Shown here: positions 1 to 10,029 of the stretch, one piece after another | How positions within the stretch are numbered: position 1 is the first letter of the stretch | Layout: each line of letters begins with the position of its first letter | NCBI GenBank assembly: GCA_003260075.1 | Contig: QLIY01000079.1 | Span: 204,640 to 268,639 of the forward strand | Reading direction: 5' to 3' | Source: Phallusia mammillata | Lineage: Eukaryota; Chordata; Ascidiacea; Phlebobranchia; Ascidiidae | DNA: 64,000 nt | Made by a program: the position numbers and the translations under genes | The notes under the pieces: generated by a model | The model's input: only the letters and a program-made list of their open reading frames with translations | Database searches by the model: none | What the model was told of the DNA's origin: nothing

Positions 1-85
1 GCAGAAGTCGTCTCGCTTGAATAAACATCGACAGATCTCCTCCTCCACAATACTCCATGATCAGATAAATGTATGAATCATCCCA
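1..85 (-). CDS. ULK3: ULK3-like exon 3 (hinge region), truncated by window edge
   Basis: Acceptor CACACAG precedes TGGGAT at position 85. The 28 visible codons carry the hinge (YLIMEYC) and GGGDLSMF, which aligns with the ULK3 hinge and alpha-D region. The exon continues beyond the window. Confidence 0.85.
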
Positions 86-2494
86 CTGTGTGAAATCAGT
101 GTTAAAAACGAATGTGAAAAAGTTCCCAATAAACATTGCATAATTACAAACAAGTGTTAACAAAACGTTTCAAGTGGTATTCTATGCGTTTTCGTCCGAC
201 ACAAACCATCATCCTTAGTTGCATTTTTTGTATGTTTGTTTCATTTTTATCCTTGGCGGACAAGCAAGTTTAAATGTGAAATGCTAATAATTACTTCACC
301 ATTCACCTGCTTGTTTTTGTCGCAAAACTGTTAAATCATATTTGGCTTTTGACTTCAATTAATTTCAACCCATTGGACTATAAATGGGTTGGAGCAATGT
401 CAGGTAAAAAAGTGGCCCAAACAGGATTAGAACCAACGACCTTGTGAACATAAGGTGATTGTGCTGACCACTTGGCCATCTTGGTGCCAACACCACACAC
501 AGCAGGCAATCTTCATTAATAGGCATCTAAACCTTACCTGGAAGTCAACCAGTTGGACAATGTGCTCATGTTTGATCTGTTTCAGTATCTCGATTTCCAC
601 CAAAAGGTTTTCAGTTGATGTTCGGTTCAAACTTGATTTTCTGATGCATTTTATGGCCAGGACATCTCGGTGCTCACTAGACTGCGGAATTGGTTGCATG
701 TTAGTTACAAAATTGTAAATCAGAGTTTATTTACCAGTTAAATCCTGCTGAAACTTAAACTACATTTTACAAAAGTGCTTCAGTCACTAGGATTTGGTGT
801 CAGGGACACTTTCGTATAAACATCACATCCAATTTCATGCCACTATCTTAGCTTATAAGCTACAGTGCAGCTAGTGACAAGATATAAAGCGTCTACCCCG
901 GCAAATTGAAAATGCTATTTAACTTGTCCCTTGTCCAGACTACCTGTATTACATTTTTGAGTAATTTTTCAAATTGCCTTGCAAACAAACTGTCCAAAAT
1001 GAGTAAAAAAGTAGAAACCGGTTAGGAGTAAAGATGCTTGAAGCCTTGGTTTGCATTAGATCAAACTTATATGAAGATGGGATTTGCTGCAATAGCTTTA
1101 CTGCAACTGACACCATGTTTAAATTGTTTAATACATGTATGCACAAAATGTAACTGAGTTTAACAATCTGCTGACTGATTTTGACAATTGATACTTGTAT
1201 TATTTTTTTCATGTAGTCTTGGTGTCGCGCATGTCAGGATTTCTGAATAAATGTTTACTCGAGCCTTGTTTTTCAAAAATAATAATACACATTGTCCACC
1301 ACTTGAGGGCGCTAAACAAGCGGTTTTAGAAATTTAGCATAAAATGAAAGTTTGGGCGAATTTTAAGCGTTCTGGCCTACGATCTGGTCGATTTGTAAAA
1401 TTTTAACCTGGCAACCCTGGCATTGGCCAGTGTAGTCGCCATCTGCACTGATGAGGCCTTATAGATAGGTTGAAAGAGTGTGCACTGTCTGCTGCTGATC
1501 ATTAATTGTCTTGATGCTTATGTAACATTTGAACAGTTTTTACAATGCCTTTATAATAATATATATTATAATGTGGCTCTTAATGCCATAACTAGGGCTG
1601 TTATCAAACAAACGTTTCGAATTTTTCAAATAATCAAATATTTTTAAAATCCAACGATGTAAGGCCCAGAACCATTAAAGAATAACGATATTGCAAACTT
1701 ATTAAACAAAAAATGGCAATTTGGTTTTGCTCCTTGTCATTAAATTTATGCTAAACCTTTTTTTAAATAAAAAAATGGTACATACATGCTTCAGCTATTC
1801 TCCATAATTTGGCACAGCCATGTATTCTCCACAGGTATTTTTTTCTCATCATTTTAACAGTTTTTTTGTAGACACTTGGTTAATTAAACTTTGGTCTTTA
1901 CCATTTTAATCACTTTCTTGAATAACCTTAAATGTTACTAGGTGCAATTAATACCAAAATATAAGCTCAAATATAAATTATCATGCTTTAGCTCAAATTA
2001 TTTTGGGAAAAGGGTTATACAATGCTGGAAACACATGTTGCAGTGCTTTTGTTTACACTCTATGTCATATAAATGTCACCAATGTGTTCAAATCAATTAA
2101 TTTTGCACCTAAATTGAGGTTTACTGCACAGGAAAAAATTATTTGATTATTTGAAATTGAGTAAAAAAATATTTGATAAATTTTTAAATAATTACAAATT
2201 TCAAATAATCAAATAATTATTTGTTTGATAACAGCCGTAGCCATGACCACAAAATAAAAAGCTGAACTAAATGCAAGGTTTCGACCCTGGAAAATGACAT
2301 TGCATAGATGCCTTTGCTTTAAAAAACAACAACAAAGGCTGTGCAGCAAAAATATTTTATTATACCTTCTTATAAGCCTTGTAGACAGTTGCATAGGTTC
2401 CACTGCCAAGCTTTTCAGTGAAGATAAAGTCTTTTAACTTCGGAGGTACAAAGTTAGGGACTGATTTGATGCTTGCACGGGAACTGGATGCCAT
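1..2494 (-). CDS. ULK3: ULK3-like serine/threonine kinase, 5' part (gene cut by window edge)
   Basis: Three exons on the minus strand: 2494-2366, 681-538 and 85-1, continuing past the left edge. All junctions are GT-AG and phase 0 up to the third exon, giving the first 119 residues. Seen: a short leader, the glycine-rich loop LGSGTYATV (residues 29-37), the ATP-binding lysine in LAIK (K54), the alpha-C glutamate in LLVEIEIL (about residue 72), the hinge with Met gatekeeper in YLIMEY (about residue 101), then GGGDL. This order and wording match the N-lobe of ULK3, an Unc-51-like kinase linked to autophagy and Hedgehog/GLI signalling in vertebrates. The catalytic loop, activation loop and C-terminal MIT domains would lie outside the window. 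The start is the first ATG upstream of the kinase fold. Another ULK-family member is possible, but the [10 protein letters not shown] and HIVQLVDFQ wording favours ULK3. Confidence 0.85.
413..488 (-). repeat. tRNA-like sequence (SINE head or tRNA pseudogene) in ULK3-like intron 2
   Basis: On the minus strand TGGCCAAGTGGT (478-467) matches a tRNA A box and GGTTCTAATCC (434-424) a B box with one difference. Partial acceptor-type pairing is visible (GG..CCAA with TTGG..CC), and so is a CCTT/AAGG anticodon-type stem. It looks like a degraded Leu/Ser-type tRNA or the head of a SINE. It lies in the intron between exons 2 and 3, on the same strand as the kinase. Confidence 0.4.
538..681 (-). CDS. 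ULK3: ULK3-like exon 2 (beta-3 lysine, alpha-C helix)
   Basis: This exon is 144 nt, 48 codons. The acceptor ends CCGCAG and the donor GTAAGG follows TTC CAG. It carries the AIK lysine and the conserved block from [20 protein letters not shown]. Confidence 0.88.
682..2365 (-). other. ULK3-like intron 1, no other gene seen
   Basis: A 1684-bp AT-rich intron. It holds a decayed copy of the hammerhead-bearing repeat (about 1436-1495) and AT-rich stretches near 1610-1650 and 2140-2230 in which TCAAATAATCAAATA-type words recur on both strands. I see no further exon. Confidence 0.6.
1436..1495 (+). repeat. Decayed copy of the hammerhead-bearing repeat
   Basis: It contains CTGCACTGATGAGGCCTTAT and later GTGCACTGTCTGCTG. 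CTGATGA is intact at 1448-1454, but the GAAAC after stem II has become GAAAG, so the second pair of stem III is lost. It lies in ULK3-like intron 1 on the opposite strand. Confidence 0.6.
2366..2494 (-). CDS. ULK3: ULK3-like exon 1 (start codon, glycine-rich loop)
   Basis: This exon is 129 nt, 43 codons, phase 0 at its end. ATG is at 2494-2492 and the donor GT at 2365-2364 follows AAG AAG. It encodes the leader and the ATP-binding loop. No 5' UTR intron or trans-splice acceptor could be recognised upstream. Confidence 0.85.
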
Positions 2495-2818
2495 GACACT
2501 TGCTACTGGTTGCATTCAACATATTTTATGTTAAATCATCCTAACGTACATACACCTATGACCACGGAAAAGATAAACAAATGCAGATATTCATATTGTA
2601 GTTTGCTGAACTTATACAGAACAAATATAGGCATTTTCTTGTCACAAAAAAACATAAACATGTGGAGAACAGGACAAATCAAAAGCAACTTTGAGAGGAT
2701 ATGCGTTTCATTTTACATCCCTGCAGTACTTACACCAAACATGAAATTATTAACATACATTTGCAAACCAATAATTCCACTATTGCTGAAAAACTGGATA
2801 TACATATGTACACAACAA
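2495..2818 (-). other. Short spacer between SUCLG1 stop and ULK3-like start
   Basis: 324 bp separate two genes on the same strand. I found no canonical AATAAA or ATTAAA for SUCLG1 and no strong promoter. The ORF on the opposite strand here is AT-rich and resembles no known protein. The spacing is longer than usual for tunicate operons. Confidence 0.5.
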
Positions 2819-3814
2819 TTACTGTGAATGCTTGCGTCCTCCATAAAATTTAGTATATTCTTGAATCATGGTGGTTCCCATCTCTGCAGGGGAGAGCGTT
2901 ACATTAACACCAGCCTCTTGCAGCGTTGCAATCTTCTCTTCAGCGCCTCCCTTTCCACCAGCAATTATAGCTCCTGCATGACCCATTCTTCTGCCTGGAG
3001 GAGCAGTAAGACCAGCAATAAATGAAACCACAGGTTTAGCATTGGGTCCCCGGTTATGCTCAGTCAGATAAGCTGCTGCTCTTTCTTCAGCTCCGCCACC
3101 GATTTCACCAATAAGCAGAATTCCCTCAGTCCTGGGATCGTTAAGGAAAACATCCAGACAGTCAACAAAGTTGGTTCCATTGAAAGGGTCTCCTCCAATG
3201 CCGACACAAAGAGTCTGGCCAAGTCCAACATTAGTGGTTTGGTGCACAGCTTCATAAGTAAGAGTGCCAGATCTGGAAACAATTCCAATATTGCCCGGTT
3301 TGTGAATATGGCCAGGCATTATGCCAATCTTGCACTCACCAGGCATAATAATGCCAGGACAATTTGGGCCAATCAACCTGGTCTTGTCTTGACTCTGAAG
3401 TCTGGTCTTAACACGAACCATGTCTTGCTGAGGAATGCCTTCCGTGATGCAAACTACAAGAGGTATTTCAGCATCTATTGCCTCCATTATTGCCGCTGCA
3501 GCAAATGGGGGTGGCACATAAATAACTGAAGCATGAGCATCAGTTGCATCACGTGCTTCTTTTACATTAGCAAAAACTGGCAGTCCCAAATGTTCGGTGC
3601 CCGCTTTTTTAGGTGAAACTCCCCCAACCAGATTGGTTCCGTATGCAATAGCTTGTTTGCTGTGAAATGTTCCTTGTTTTCCAGTAAAACCTTGACAAAT
3701 AACTTTAGTGGTAGTGCTAATTTTCATGTTTTTGCGCGTAGCATCGTATGCAATGTTCCGCGCAAGCTGTTTTCCACATTGAAGGAATGAACGGGGAAAC
3801 GCAGTAGCAAACAT
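2819..3814 (-). CDS. SUCLG1: Succinyl-CoA ligase [ADP/GDP-forming] subunit alpha, mitochondrial
   Basis: Complete single-exon gene of 331 codons. The product is the alpha subunit of succinyl-CoA synthetase, which in the mitochondrial matrix converts succinyl-CoA to succinate with ATP or GTP formation in the TCA cycle, paired with a beta subunit. Seen: a basic N-terminus lacking acidic residues for about 22 residues, as in a mitochondrial presequence; the Rossmann CoA-binding start ([20 protein letters not shown], about residues 37-56); IGPNCPGII (148-156); [11 protein letters not shown] (180-190); and the phospho-histidine region [10 protein letters not shown] with His279. The length is close to the vertebrate enzyme (about 346). 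The ATG is the first one in frame with the presequence. It lies upstream of the ULK3-like gene on the same strand. The absence of introns is notable. No clear AATAAA follows the stop. Confidence 0.96.
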   Translation of the reverse strand: MFATAFPRSFLQCGKQLARNIAYDATRKNMKISTTTKVICQGFTGKQGTFHSKQAIAYGTNLVGGVSPKKAGTEHLGLPVFANVKEARDATDAHASVIYVPPPFAAAAIMEAIDAEIPLVVCITEGIPQQDMVRVKTRLQSQDKTRLIGPNCPGIIMPGECKIGIMPGHIHKPGNIGIVSRSGTLTYEAVHQTTNVGLGQTLCVGIGGDPFNGTNFVDCLDVFLNDPRTEGILLIGEIGGGAEERAAAYLTEHNRGPNAKPVVSFIAGLTAPPGRRMGHAGAIIAGGKGGAEEKIATLQEAGVNVTLSPAEMGTTMIQEYTKFYGGRKHSQ

Positions 3815-4203
3815 ATTGAAATTAAGTTTAACTGTTTAGTTTGTCCAGAAACTTAAGCAAAATCTATAAAACATGTAAAAAATAGCTTGAAACACGCATA
3901 ACGTAAAACAAGATCACAAATTTGGATCAAATTAATATTTTTTGCAAACACAGGTCACATGAAAAATGTACGATTCTTCAAAACTTTAACATGACCACTA
4001 CAAGTTCCAGGTGACTTTGAGTGATTTTGTTACTTTTACGTGTCACATTGACCACGAGGGGTTTGAAACCGAGATTTCACACAAAAATACATTTTTTGTA
4101 GGGTTTAGTACTTTTGGACTTAAACATGCACTGGTAATCTGTGTTTGCCATATTTCATTTAATCTAATTTAGCTTTTCACCTGCGATAAGTTTGAAACCA
4201 ATA
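3815..4203 (-). other. 5' flank of SUCLG1
   Basis: An AT-rich flank that should hold the SUCLG1 5' UTR and promoter. No TATA box at a convincing distance and no other gene could be recognised. Confidence 0.4.
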
Positions 4204-4211
4204 GGCTAATG

Positions 4212-4400
4212 CAGTGGTTCTCAAACTTTTTTTTGTTGCGACGCCTCTGGAAAANTGCGACACATCTGGAAAAGTTTTCTGGACTTGCGACGCACCAGCA
4301 AATAAAAGTTAATGAGGAATCTTATTATTAAAGTTGTGTTTATTGATACAACAACAAAAAGCCACGAACGGAACTATTCTGCGACGTTTGAGAACTCCTG
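4212..4400. mobile_element. hAT-type MITE, 189 bp, with 8-bp target duplication
   Basis: The element begins CAGTGGTTCTCAAACTTTTT and ends with the inverted form, TTTGAGAACTCCTG. These are hAT-superfamily termini. The perfect 8-bp duplication GGCTAATG flanks it at 4204-4211 and 4401-4408, the length hAT transposases make. There is no coding capacity, so it is non-autonomous. An n at position 4254 separates two similar words (TGCGACGCCTCTGGAAAA and TGCGACACATCTGGAAAA), so the internal sequence may be locally misjoined. Confidence 0.88.
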
Positions 4401-4746
4401 GGCTAATGGGTAAATAAAAGTACTGTAAGCATTTTATAAAAATGTTGGTGTGTTTAGTGTAATTTTTGATAAAATTCTGCAAACGAGAAGAATAATTATA
4501 ATCCTATAAAAAAGCAAGTTATATAAGAGACAAAATGGTGCAATGAGACCAGCTGAAATGAACCCCACAAACCTTAAACAAAACTGTTCTGAAATCAGGA
4601 AAAGCGATTACTCAGCTTGACTCGTGCTGTAGGTGTTTTTAAACAAGTGATATTAACAGAACAATCTTTTTGGACACGTATTAACTACAACAGCTTTTGG
4701 GCTGACAGGTAGCATATGCGTTTTGTTGACATATAGTAGCCTGTAT

Positions 4747-5389
4747 CAGGGATGGCGAACTTTCTTAGTTGAATGGGTCATACACGATATCATAATTCGG
4801 AAAGAAAACAAAGTGGGTCACATATTTTATTATACGTCTTGCAATCTTATAGTTTTTATATTATAAGTCTTGCAATCTTATAGTTTTCAGTTTAAAACAC
4901 GCAGCAGTCATATCTGAGCTGAGACGTTGGGGGGGGGGGAATTCGGAAAGAAAACAAAGTGGGTCACATATTTTATTATACGTCAATGTCAATGCTCAGA
5001 AGCTTGTTGCTGCATCTTCTCTGTAAGTCTTGCAATCTTAGGTAGTTTTCAGTTTAAAACACGCAGCAGTCATATCTGAGCTGAGACGTTTCCTGGCACT
5101 TGCTTTTATGAAATTCATGTGAAAACAAGGATTCGCATGAATATGTGGAACTGAACAGCGTCAACAAAGTTACAACAAATCAGTTGTACGTTTAAATAAA
5201 CATATCTGTTGCCTCACAATTGACTCAACAATCTGTATTTTTAGACAACAGGCAATCTGGCTTAAAGTTAACTGTTGTGTTGCTTTTTATTCTTGGAAGC
5301 CGGATAAACCTACCTATGGTAATCAGTATAAATTTTTGAAACTACAAGTCGGTCACTAAAATTCACGAGGCGGGTCACTTCGTAACCCG

Positions 5390-5390
<1 letters not shown>
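4747..5390. mobile_element. Possible decayed hAT element, left end only
   Basis: CAGGGATGGCGAAC at 4747 is a typical hAT terminus. Further in are repeated GGGTCAC words and, at 5371-5390, a short hairpin (CGGGT...ACCCG) of the kind found near hAT ends. The expected right end is not visible; it would fall in the long G run that follows. A duplicated assembly junction sits inside (4794-5090). Confidence 0.3.
4794..5090 (+). repeat. Direct copies flanking an 11-G run (assembly junction type)
   Basis: Copy 1 is 4794-4928 and copy 2 is 4940-5090, separated by G at 4929-4939. Both begin AATTCGGAAAG and end GAGCTGAGACGTT. They differ by substitutions and an internal length change, as two alleles would. 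Confidence 0.8.

Positions 5391-5462
<72 letters not shown>
5391..5462 (+). repeat. Poly-G tract, 72 nt
   Basis: An uninterrupted G homopolymer following CGTAACCCGC. Its flanks are not copies of one another, unlike the 10-G runs. It may be a gap filler, a sequencing artefact or a true G tract. Confidence 0.9.
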
Positions 5463-5463
<1 letters not shown>

Positions 5464-6495
5464 CGTATAGACTAAATTGGCCTAAACAAATCACCCATCT
5501 TTTTGCCGATAACTTAGTTTATATTTTGTTGATTGAAGGAATATTTAACTTATCCTTAAGTTTTAATTTGATCGGTTGCGAAACAAGCTATAATTGCGTG
5601 CATACTCGAATTTTGCATTCCCGAGAAAACAATGTTTCATCTTTCAGGCAAAAATAAACAAACCTACTCTTACATGATGTTATGATGTTATATAGAATAT
5701 GTTCGAAATGAAATAATTCTGTATAAATTATCGGCAAACGATTGCAAGGAGTTTACATGCAACGAGGTGTAATATTTTAAGAAGGTAAAGTCGGAAATTG
5801 GAGAACCCAAACACCTCCTTTTTGATTCGCAATCATGGAGCGGCGCCCACCTCTGCAGAATGGCAATTTTTCTGGTCAAACCGTGAAAATTGTTTCCGTA
5901 TCATTGTTTGCGAGCGGAACTCCAATTTTTACGACCGAATGTGATATCCAACACACAGCGGGGCATGTCTGTATAAGCAATTACACCGAATTCTTGAGTG
6001 ACATCTTTCGAATGACCTTCTTCGTCACATTGAAGGACGCCTTGTGATCGGAGAGAGCAACCTCCTACAAAACCAAGTCGACACTGTGACTTAAAGATCA
6101 GATTGAAGCGAATTGGATAGACGCTCTGCTACACCAGGTTGTTCATACTGTTGTCGAATTCTTTATTCCAACCAACTTTCTGTAAAGAATTTTTCGGATT
6201 TCGGGTACGTGAGAATGTGTATTTTTTTGAGAAAAACTGGCATGTTGCGTTGAGTTTTTTCGTTTAAAGTTTGTTGTTATCTTGTCAAGAAAAGGAGCAA
6301 AGTTAAATTTCAAAGTTTTAGGCTTTTTGGTGATTTTTTAATTAAAAAATAATAATAATGTAAGCTTGCTAATTGATGTAGGTTTTCCGCGAATCTGATC
6401 TATATAACTTATGTGTAATGTACATAAAGGTAAAGTTTTGTAAGTTAGGTTTGAAACTTTGTAAATTTGTGGCTTAATTTAAATATACATAACTT

Positions 6496-6782
6496 AATTT
6501 AACTTAAATATAAAATAATTTAAGAAGCAAAAAATGCAAAAAAACAACGTTTTGTTTTAATTTAGTTCAATAACAATTTTGTTCTATACTTTAAGCTTGT
6601 TTTCGCGTCCGTTTCTAATGAGTTCAAATTATTGGGGGGGGGGAAATTTAACTTAAATATAAAATAATTTAAGAAGCAAAAAAATGCAAAAAACAACGTT
6701 TTGTTTTAATTTAGTTCAATAACAATTTTGTTCCATACTTTAAGCTTGTTTTCGCGTCCGTTTCTAATGAGTTCAAATTATT
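6496..6782 (+). repeat. Direct copies flanking a 10-G run
   Basis: Copy 1 is 6496-6633 and copy 2 is 6645-6782, with G at 6634-6643. They are nearly identical, differing by a few substitutions and homopolymer length changes. Confidence 0.85.
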
Positions 6783-7482
6783 ATGCATCGCCATGAAAAT
6801 CTAAATTGAATATATGTTGGACATGAACATTTAAATTGCTACAGGCGATGAACTGGTCATCCCGAAATGTCAAAATATATTAGCTCACGACTCCGGTGAT
6901 TCCCCCATTTTGCGGTGACGCGATCACGAAAAATATCGGATTTTCCAAACGACTTTAAAACCGCGCGAAGGATCGTGACTGGCTTGTTGAATAGTTGTAG
7001 AAACCGCGCAGAGGTTATTAAAAGCGCAAGACGGCGGCACCAAGATCTACATAAACATCAATGACGACTGAATCAATACTTGTGCGGGTTCGGAAAAAGT
7101 CCTGATGCAAAACAGAAGCGCCACGAGAGTCCTCGATGTGACCACAGTCACAAGTATTTGCTCAATTCAAGACTTGTCGAGTGTCATTGCTATTTCTAAT
7201 ATCGCTCGAAACTCAGCCTTGAAGGTCACAGTGGAATCTAAAGGAGAGGAAATGTTACTGGGGCAGTTTGATTGACAGTTAACAGAGCGATCGATTACGT
7301 AGTTGTAAGATTTGTTTTCGGGTAAAAACAGCTTTAAGTAAGGGGTTTTGTTTAATATTTTTTGAAAAATCATACGACAATTTGCATTAAGATATCACAT
7401 TTTTGGCAACATAGATGGACTTATTTTGCGACCAAGTCACTGAACGACCCATAAGCGCTTCTTCAGACCTTGCCTTATGTAA

Positions 7483-7599
7483 CGTCTATAGTATGTAAAT
7501 CGTATCAGAACCTTCCATCACACATTTCAGTGGGGGGGGGGGAACCACTGGTCTATAGTATGTAAATCGTATCAGAACCTTCCATCACACATTTCAGTG
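7483..7599 (+). repeat. Direct copies flanking an 11-G run
   Basis: A 49-50 bp word (7483-7532 and 7551-7599) is repeated around the G run at 7532-7542. AACCACTG lies between the run and copy 2. Confidence 0.8.
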
Positions 7600-7931
7600 T
7601 CTGCGTCGGAAACTCATGACAAAGACAAGGTGATAGCAAAAACATTAAAGTTTAATATTGTAAAATTGGTTGATAAAAAAATACAACAATTAATAATTGA
7701 GTCCAGCAGCAAAAGTTTATCCTATAACTTTCAGGTTTGAGAGTTACAAACATTTTCTCAATTAATTATTATCAATCAGACCAACATACGAAAAGAAATA
7801 TTTTTGCCCTAGTTTCTTGACGGGACTTTCATTCAGTTTTAATGTTGTAAAACAGAAAACTCTCCTAAATAATCATTCAAAATTATTGTTACCAAGTGGT
7901 TTAAATTTAACAAATTTGTTTGTTCAGCATT

Positions 7932-8010
7932 ACACCAGTTGAACGACAAATTTGTTAAATATGCAACCTGGTGGACGAAACGCCTGTTCAGTATTTTCTA
8001 TGATCAGAAG
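7932..8010 (+). repeat. Dispersed repeat, copy A
   Basis: It starts ACACCAGTTGAACGA and contains TGGTGGACGAAACGC followed by CAGTATTTTCT. A diverged relative lies at 49265-49352 inside a basonuclin intron. Termini and class are unknown. Confidence 0.5.
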
Positions 8011-8642
8011 TGGTTTAAAGTTGTGGACCTAAGAAATTATGCTGAAAGATTTTGCAAGTCTAACAAAAACTGGCGACCAAAAACGTGTCAGGCGGTCCAA
8101 CACTGAATTGAAACACCGCCACTTCGATCGTATTCTAAGGGTTTGTTGCGCTATTGAACAGGGAAATAATACATCACATCTCCTGGTCCGTGTATGCTCC
8201 GCGACAACGCACTGCATGTCAAGTTAACTTTGTTAGTTACATACAAGGCTTACACAAGTGCAGTTGTGGTTGTATAAAAAGTTTTGTGCGGTGATGAAAA
8301 GTCGCTTTTGATAACCTTGCTAATTTGCCATCAACTGTTTTTCAGAAGTACAAATATTCGAATCGGAAAAAACACACAAAATAGTTAGAAAGGTAAAGAT
8401 GTATCATCGTTTATAGGCAGGACAGGAAAAATGATTGAAACACAGTAAGCTATTTCAGTCAATTTAAAGGTATCAATTGAAGCAGTAACATTCGCGAAAA
8501 CAACTTGACGCAACTATTGCAGGACTTTAAGGATAAACAAATTTTGTCAGAGGCAATTACGCGGCTCTAACTTTGAAATAGTTTCATCAGATTGAAAATA
8601 TCTTGGACAAAAACAAAGTGATGTAGAATAAAACGCAAACAT

Positions 8643-8685
8643 TTTATTGAGCAAACGTTTCGGACAAAACAATTGTCATCATCAG
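8643..8685 (-). repeat. CTGATGA...CGAAACGTTTG...AATAAA module
   Basis: On the minus strand CTGATGATGAC is followed by a GACA/TGTC stem, CGAAACGTTTG and CAATAAAA. A similar layout occurs at 18424-18469. This looks like a shared repeat terminus. I could not form the hammerhead stem I here, so it is not called a ribozyme. Confidence 0.35.
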
Positions 8686-9350
8686 TGAAAATTGTGCGTT
8701 TTGTCAAAATATAATGTCTGCGCTTTACCTCGCACCAATGGCAATTTTTTTGGTAAAGCTACTCTTCAAGTCCGTGTTTTGTGTCATAAATGTCGCACAA
8801 CTGCAACACAGCAGGCGGAGACTTCTAGGTCACATGTCGTTCTTCAGACACTGATGGGAATGAAACGCTTAACCGCGTACCTTGGCACAAACGTCAGCAC
8901 ATTATCCGGGGCGGTCAAATATTTTCCACAGCTTGGCGCAAAACGAGGCGACAACGGACGTTTAAATTCGCTTCAAAGTCCCATCGGGTTTCAGCGAATT
9001 TTCCCAGCGGGTTCGAAAATCCGCGTGCCGCTAGGTGACGCGCTTGTGACAAACAGGTGAAGAGCGATCGTGACGCGCGATCGTGAGGTAACAATGCCAG
9101 ATCGCGTTCGAATATTCGAAATGCCATGGGAACATTCGCGATAACGACACTCTATAATTTGATTAGGTTCGATGTTGAGTAGGAGGTTCATGGCGGTCTA
9201 GGGAGGAGAGAAGACGTGTTGTTATGGGAACTGAACTGACACGTCGCTCTTCCTCATTGGCGTCGTGAATCAGTAAAAGATTTGATGTCAGTAAAGTTGT
9301 GCAAAAAAAGTTAGTAGCGAAAAGGTTTTTTTCATGGTCACATACGAACA

Positions 9351-9415
9351 TGACGTCGCAATCCGATTATGACTTTACAATCTGAACCTGACGTCACAAT
9401 CTGAATATGACGTCA
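9351..9415. promoter_or_regulatory. Cluster of CRE-like TGACGTCA sites
   Basis: TGACGTCA occurs at 9389-9396 and 9408-9415, with TGACGTCG at 9351-9358. They are embedded in a short degenerate repeat (CAATCTGAA-type words). TGACGTCA is the CREB/ATF site. No gene start is apparent next to it, so function is unproven. Confidence 0.3.
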
Positions 9416-9909
9416 AACCATTTAACCAACTTGGGGCCATAGAAAACATTTCATTTTGCCATGACTTATTGTAATGATCTCCTCTTCGGACAACAAACTG
9501 TTTGGAATTTTGTCATTTTGTCGAGCAGTACGCAACAAACATATTAAAACAGAGAGCACAAAAGTCTTGTTTTTTGTAAGTCACAAATTGTTACCAACTG
9601 TAGAACATCAGGTTACGCTCGCAATGCATTTAATCTCTGCGAACATACGAAAGAACCGTTTTGGCACGAAAACATACGTTTCGGATGAGAGGGAAGCATT
9701 TTGTCCGGCGACACAGAGTCGCTAGGCAGTTGTCGTTTCACGCATCCACCGTCAGCATTAGACGTCCCAGTGGTGGCATTTACGTATGTAGAACGGTGTC
9801 CGTACAATTAAGCTTGCTCTTATGGGAATTAACTAGGTCTTGTTCGAAAGGCTTCGTGGTCTGTTGGTTTGTCGACACCAATGTGTTAATGATAAGTGAA
9901 AATGTAGCG

Positions 9910-10029
9910 CTCAATGTCTGCAATGTCTGATGGAAATTGTTAACTCTTATATATAGTTAATTTCCGAAGGGGGGGGGGACTCAATGTCTGATGGAAATTG
10001 TTAACTCTTATATATAGTTAATTTCCGAA
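9910..10029 (+). repeat. Direct copies flanking a 10-G run
   Basis: Copy 1 is 9910-9968 and copy 2 is 9980-10029, with G at 9969-9978. Copy 1 carries an extra 9-bp CAATGTCTG unit. Confidence 0.85.

Larger units (their letters stand above)
5463..8640. other. Noncoding stretch, no gene supported
   Basis: AT-rich sequence with only short ORFs, none resembling a protein family. It contains two assembly-type duplications (6496-6782 and 7483-7599) and one copy of a dispersed repeat (7932-8010). Confidence 0.5.

Noticed and set aside
7543-7550. AACCACTG next to a G run as a hAT terminus
   Set aside because: Eight bases only, no opposite terminus and no target duplication. The site is explained by the assembly-type junction.
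8643-8685. Second hammerhead ribozyme
   Set aside because: CTGATGA and GAAAC boxes are present and a stem II is possible, but stem I cannot pair beyond one base and the cleavage triplet is poor.
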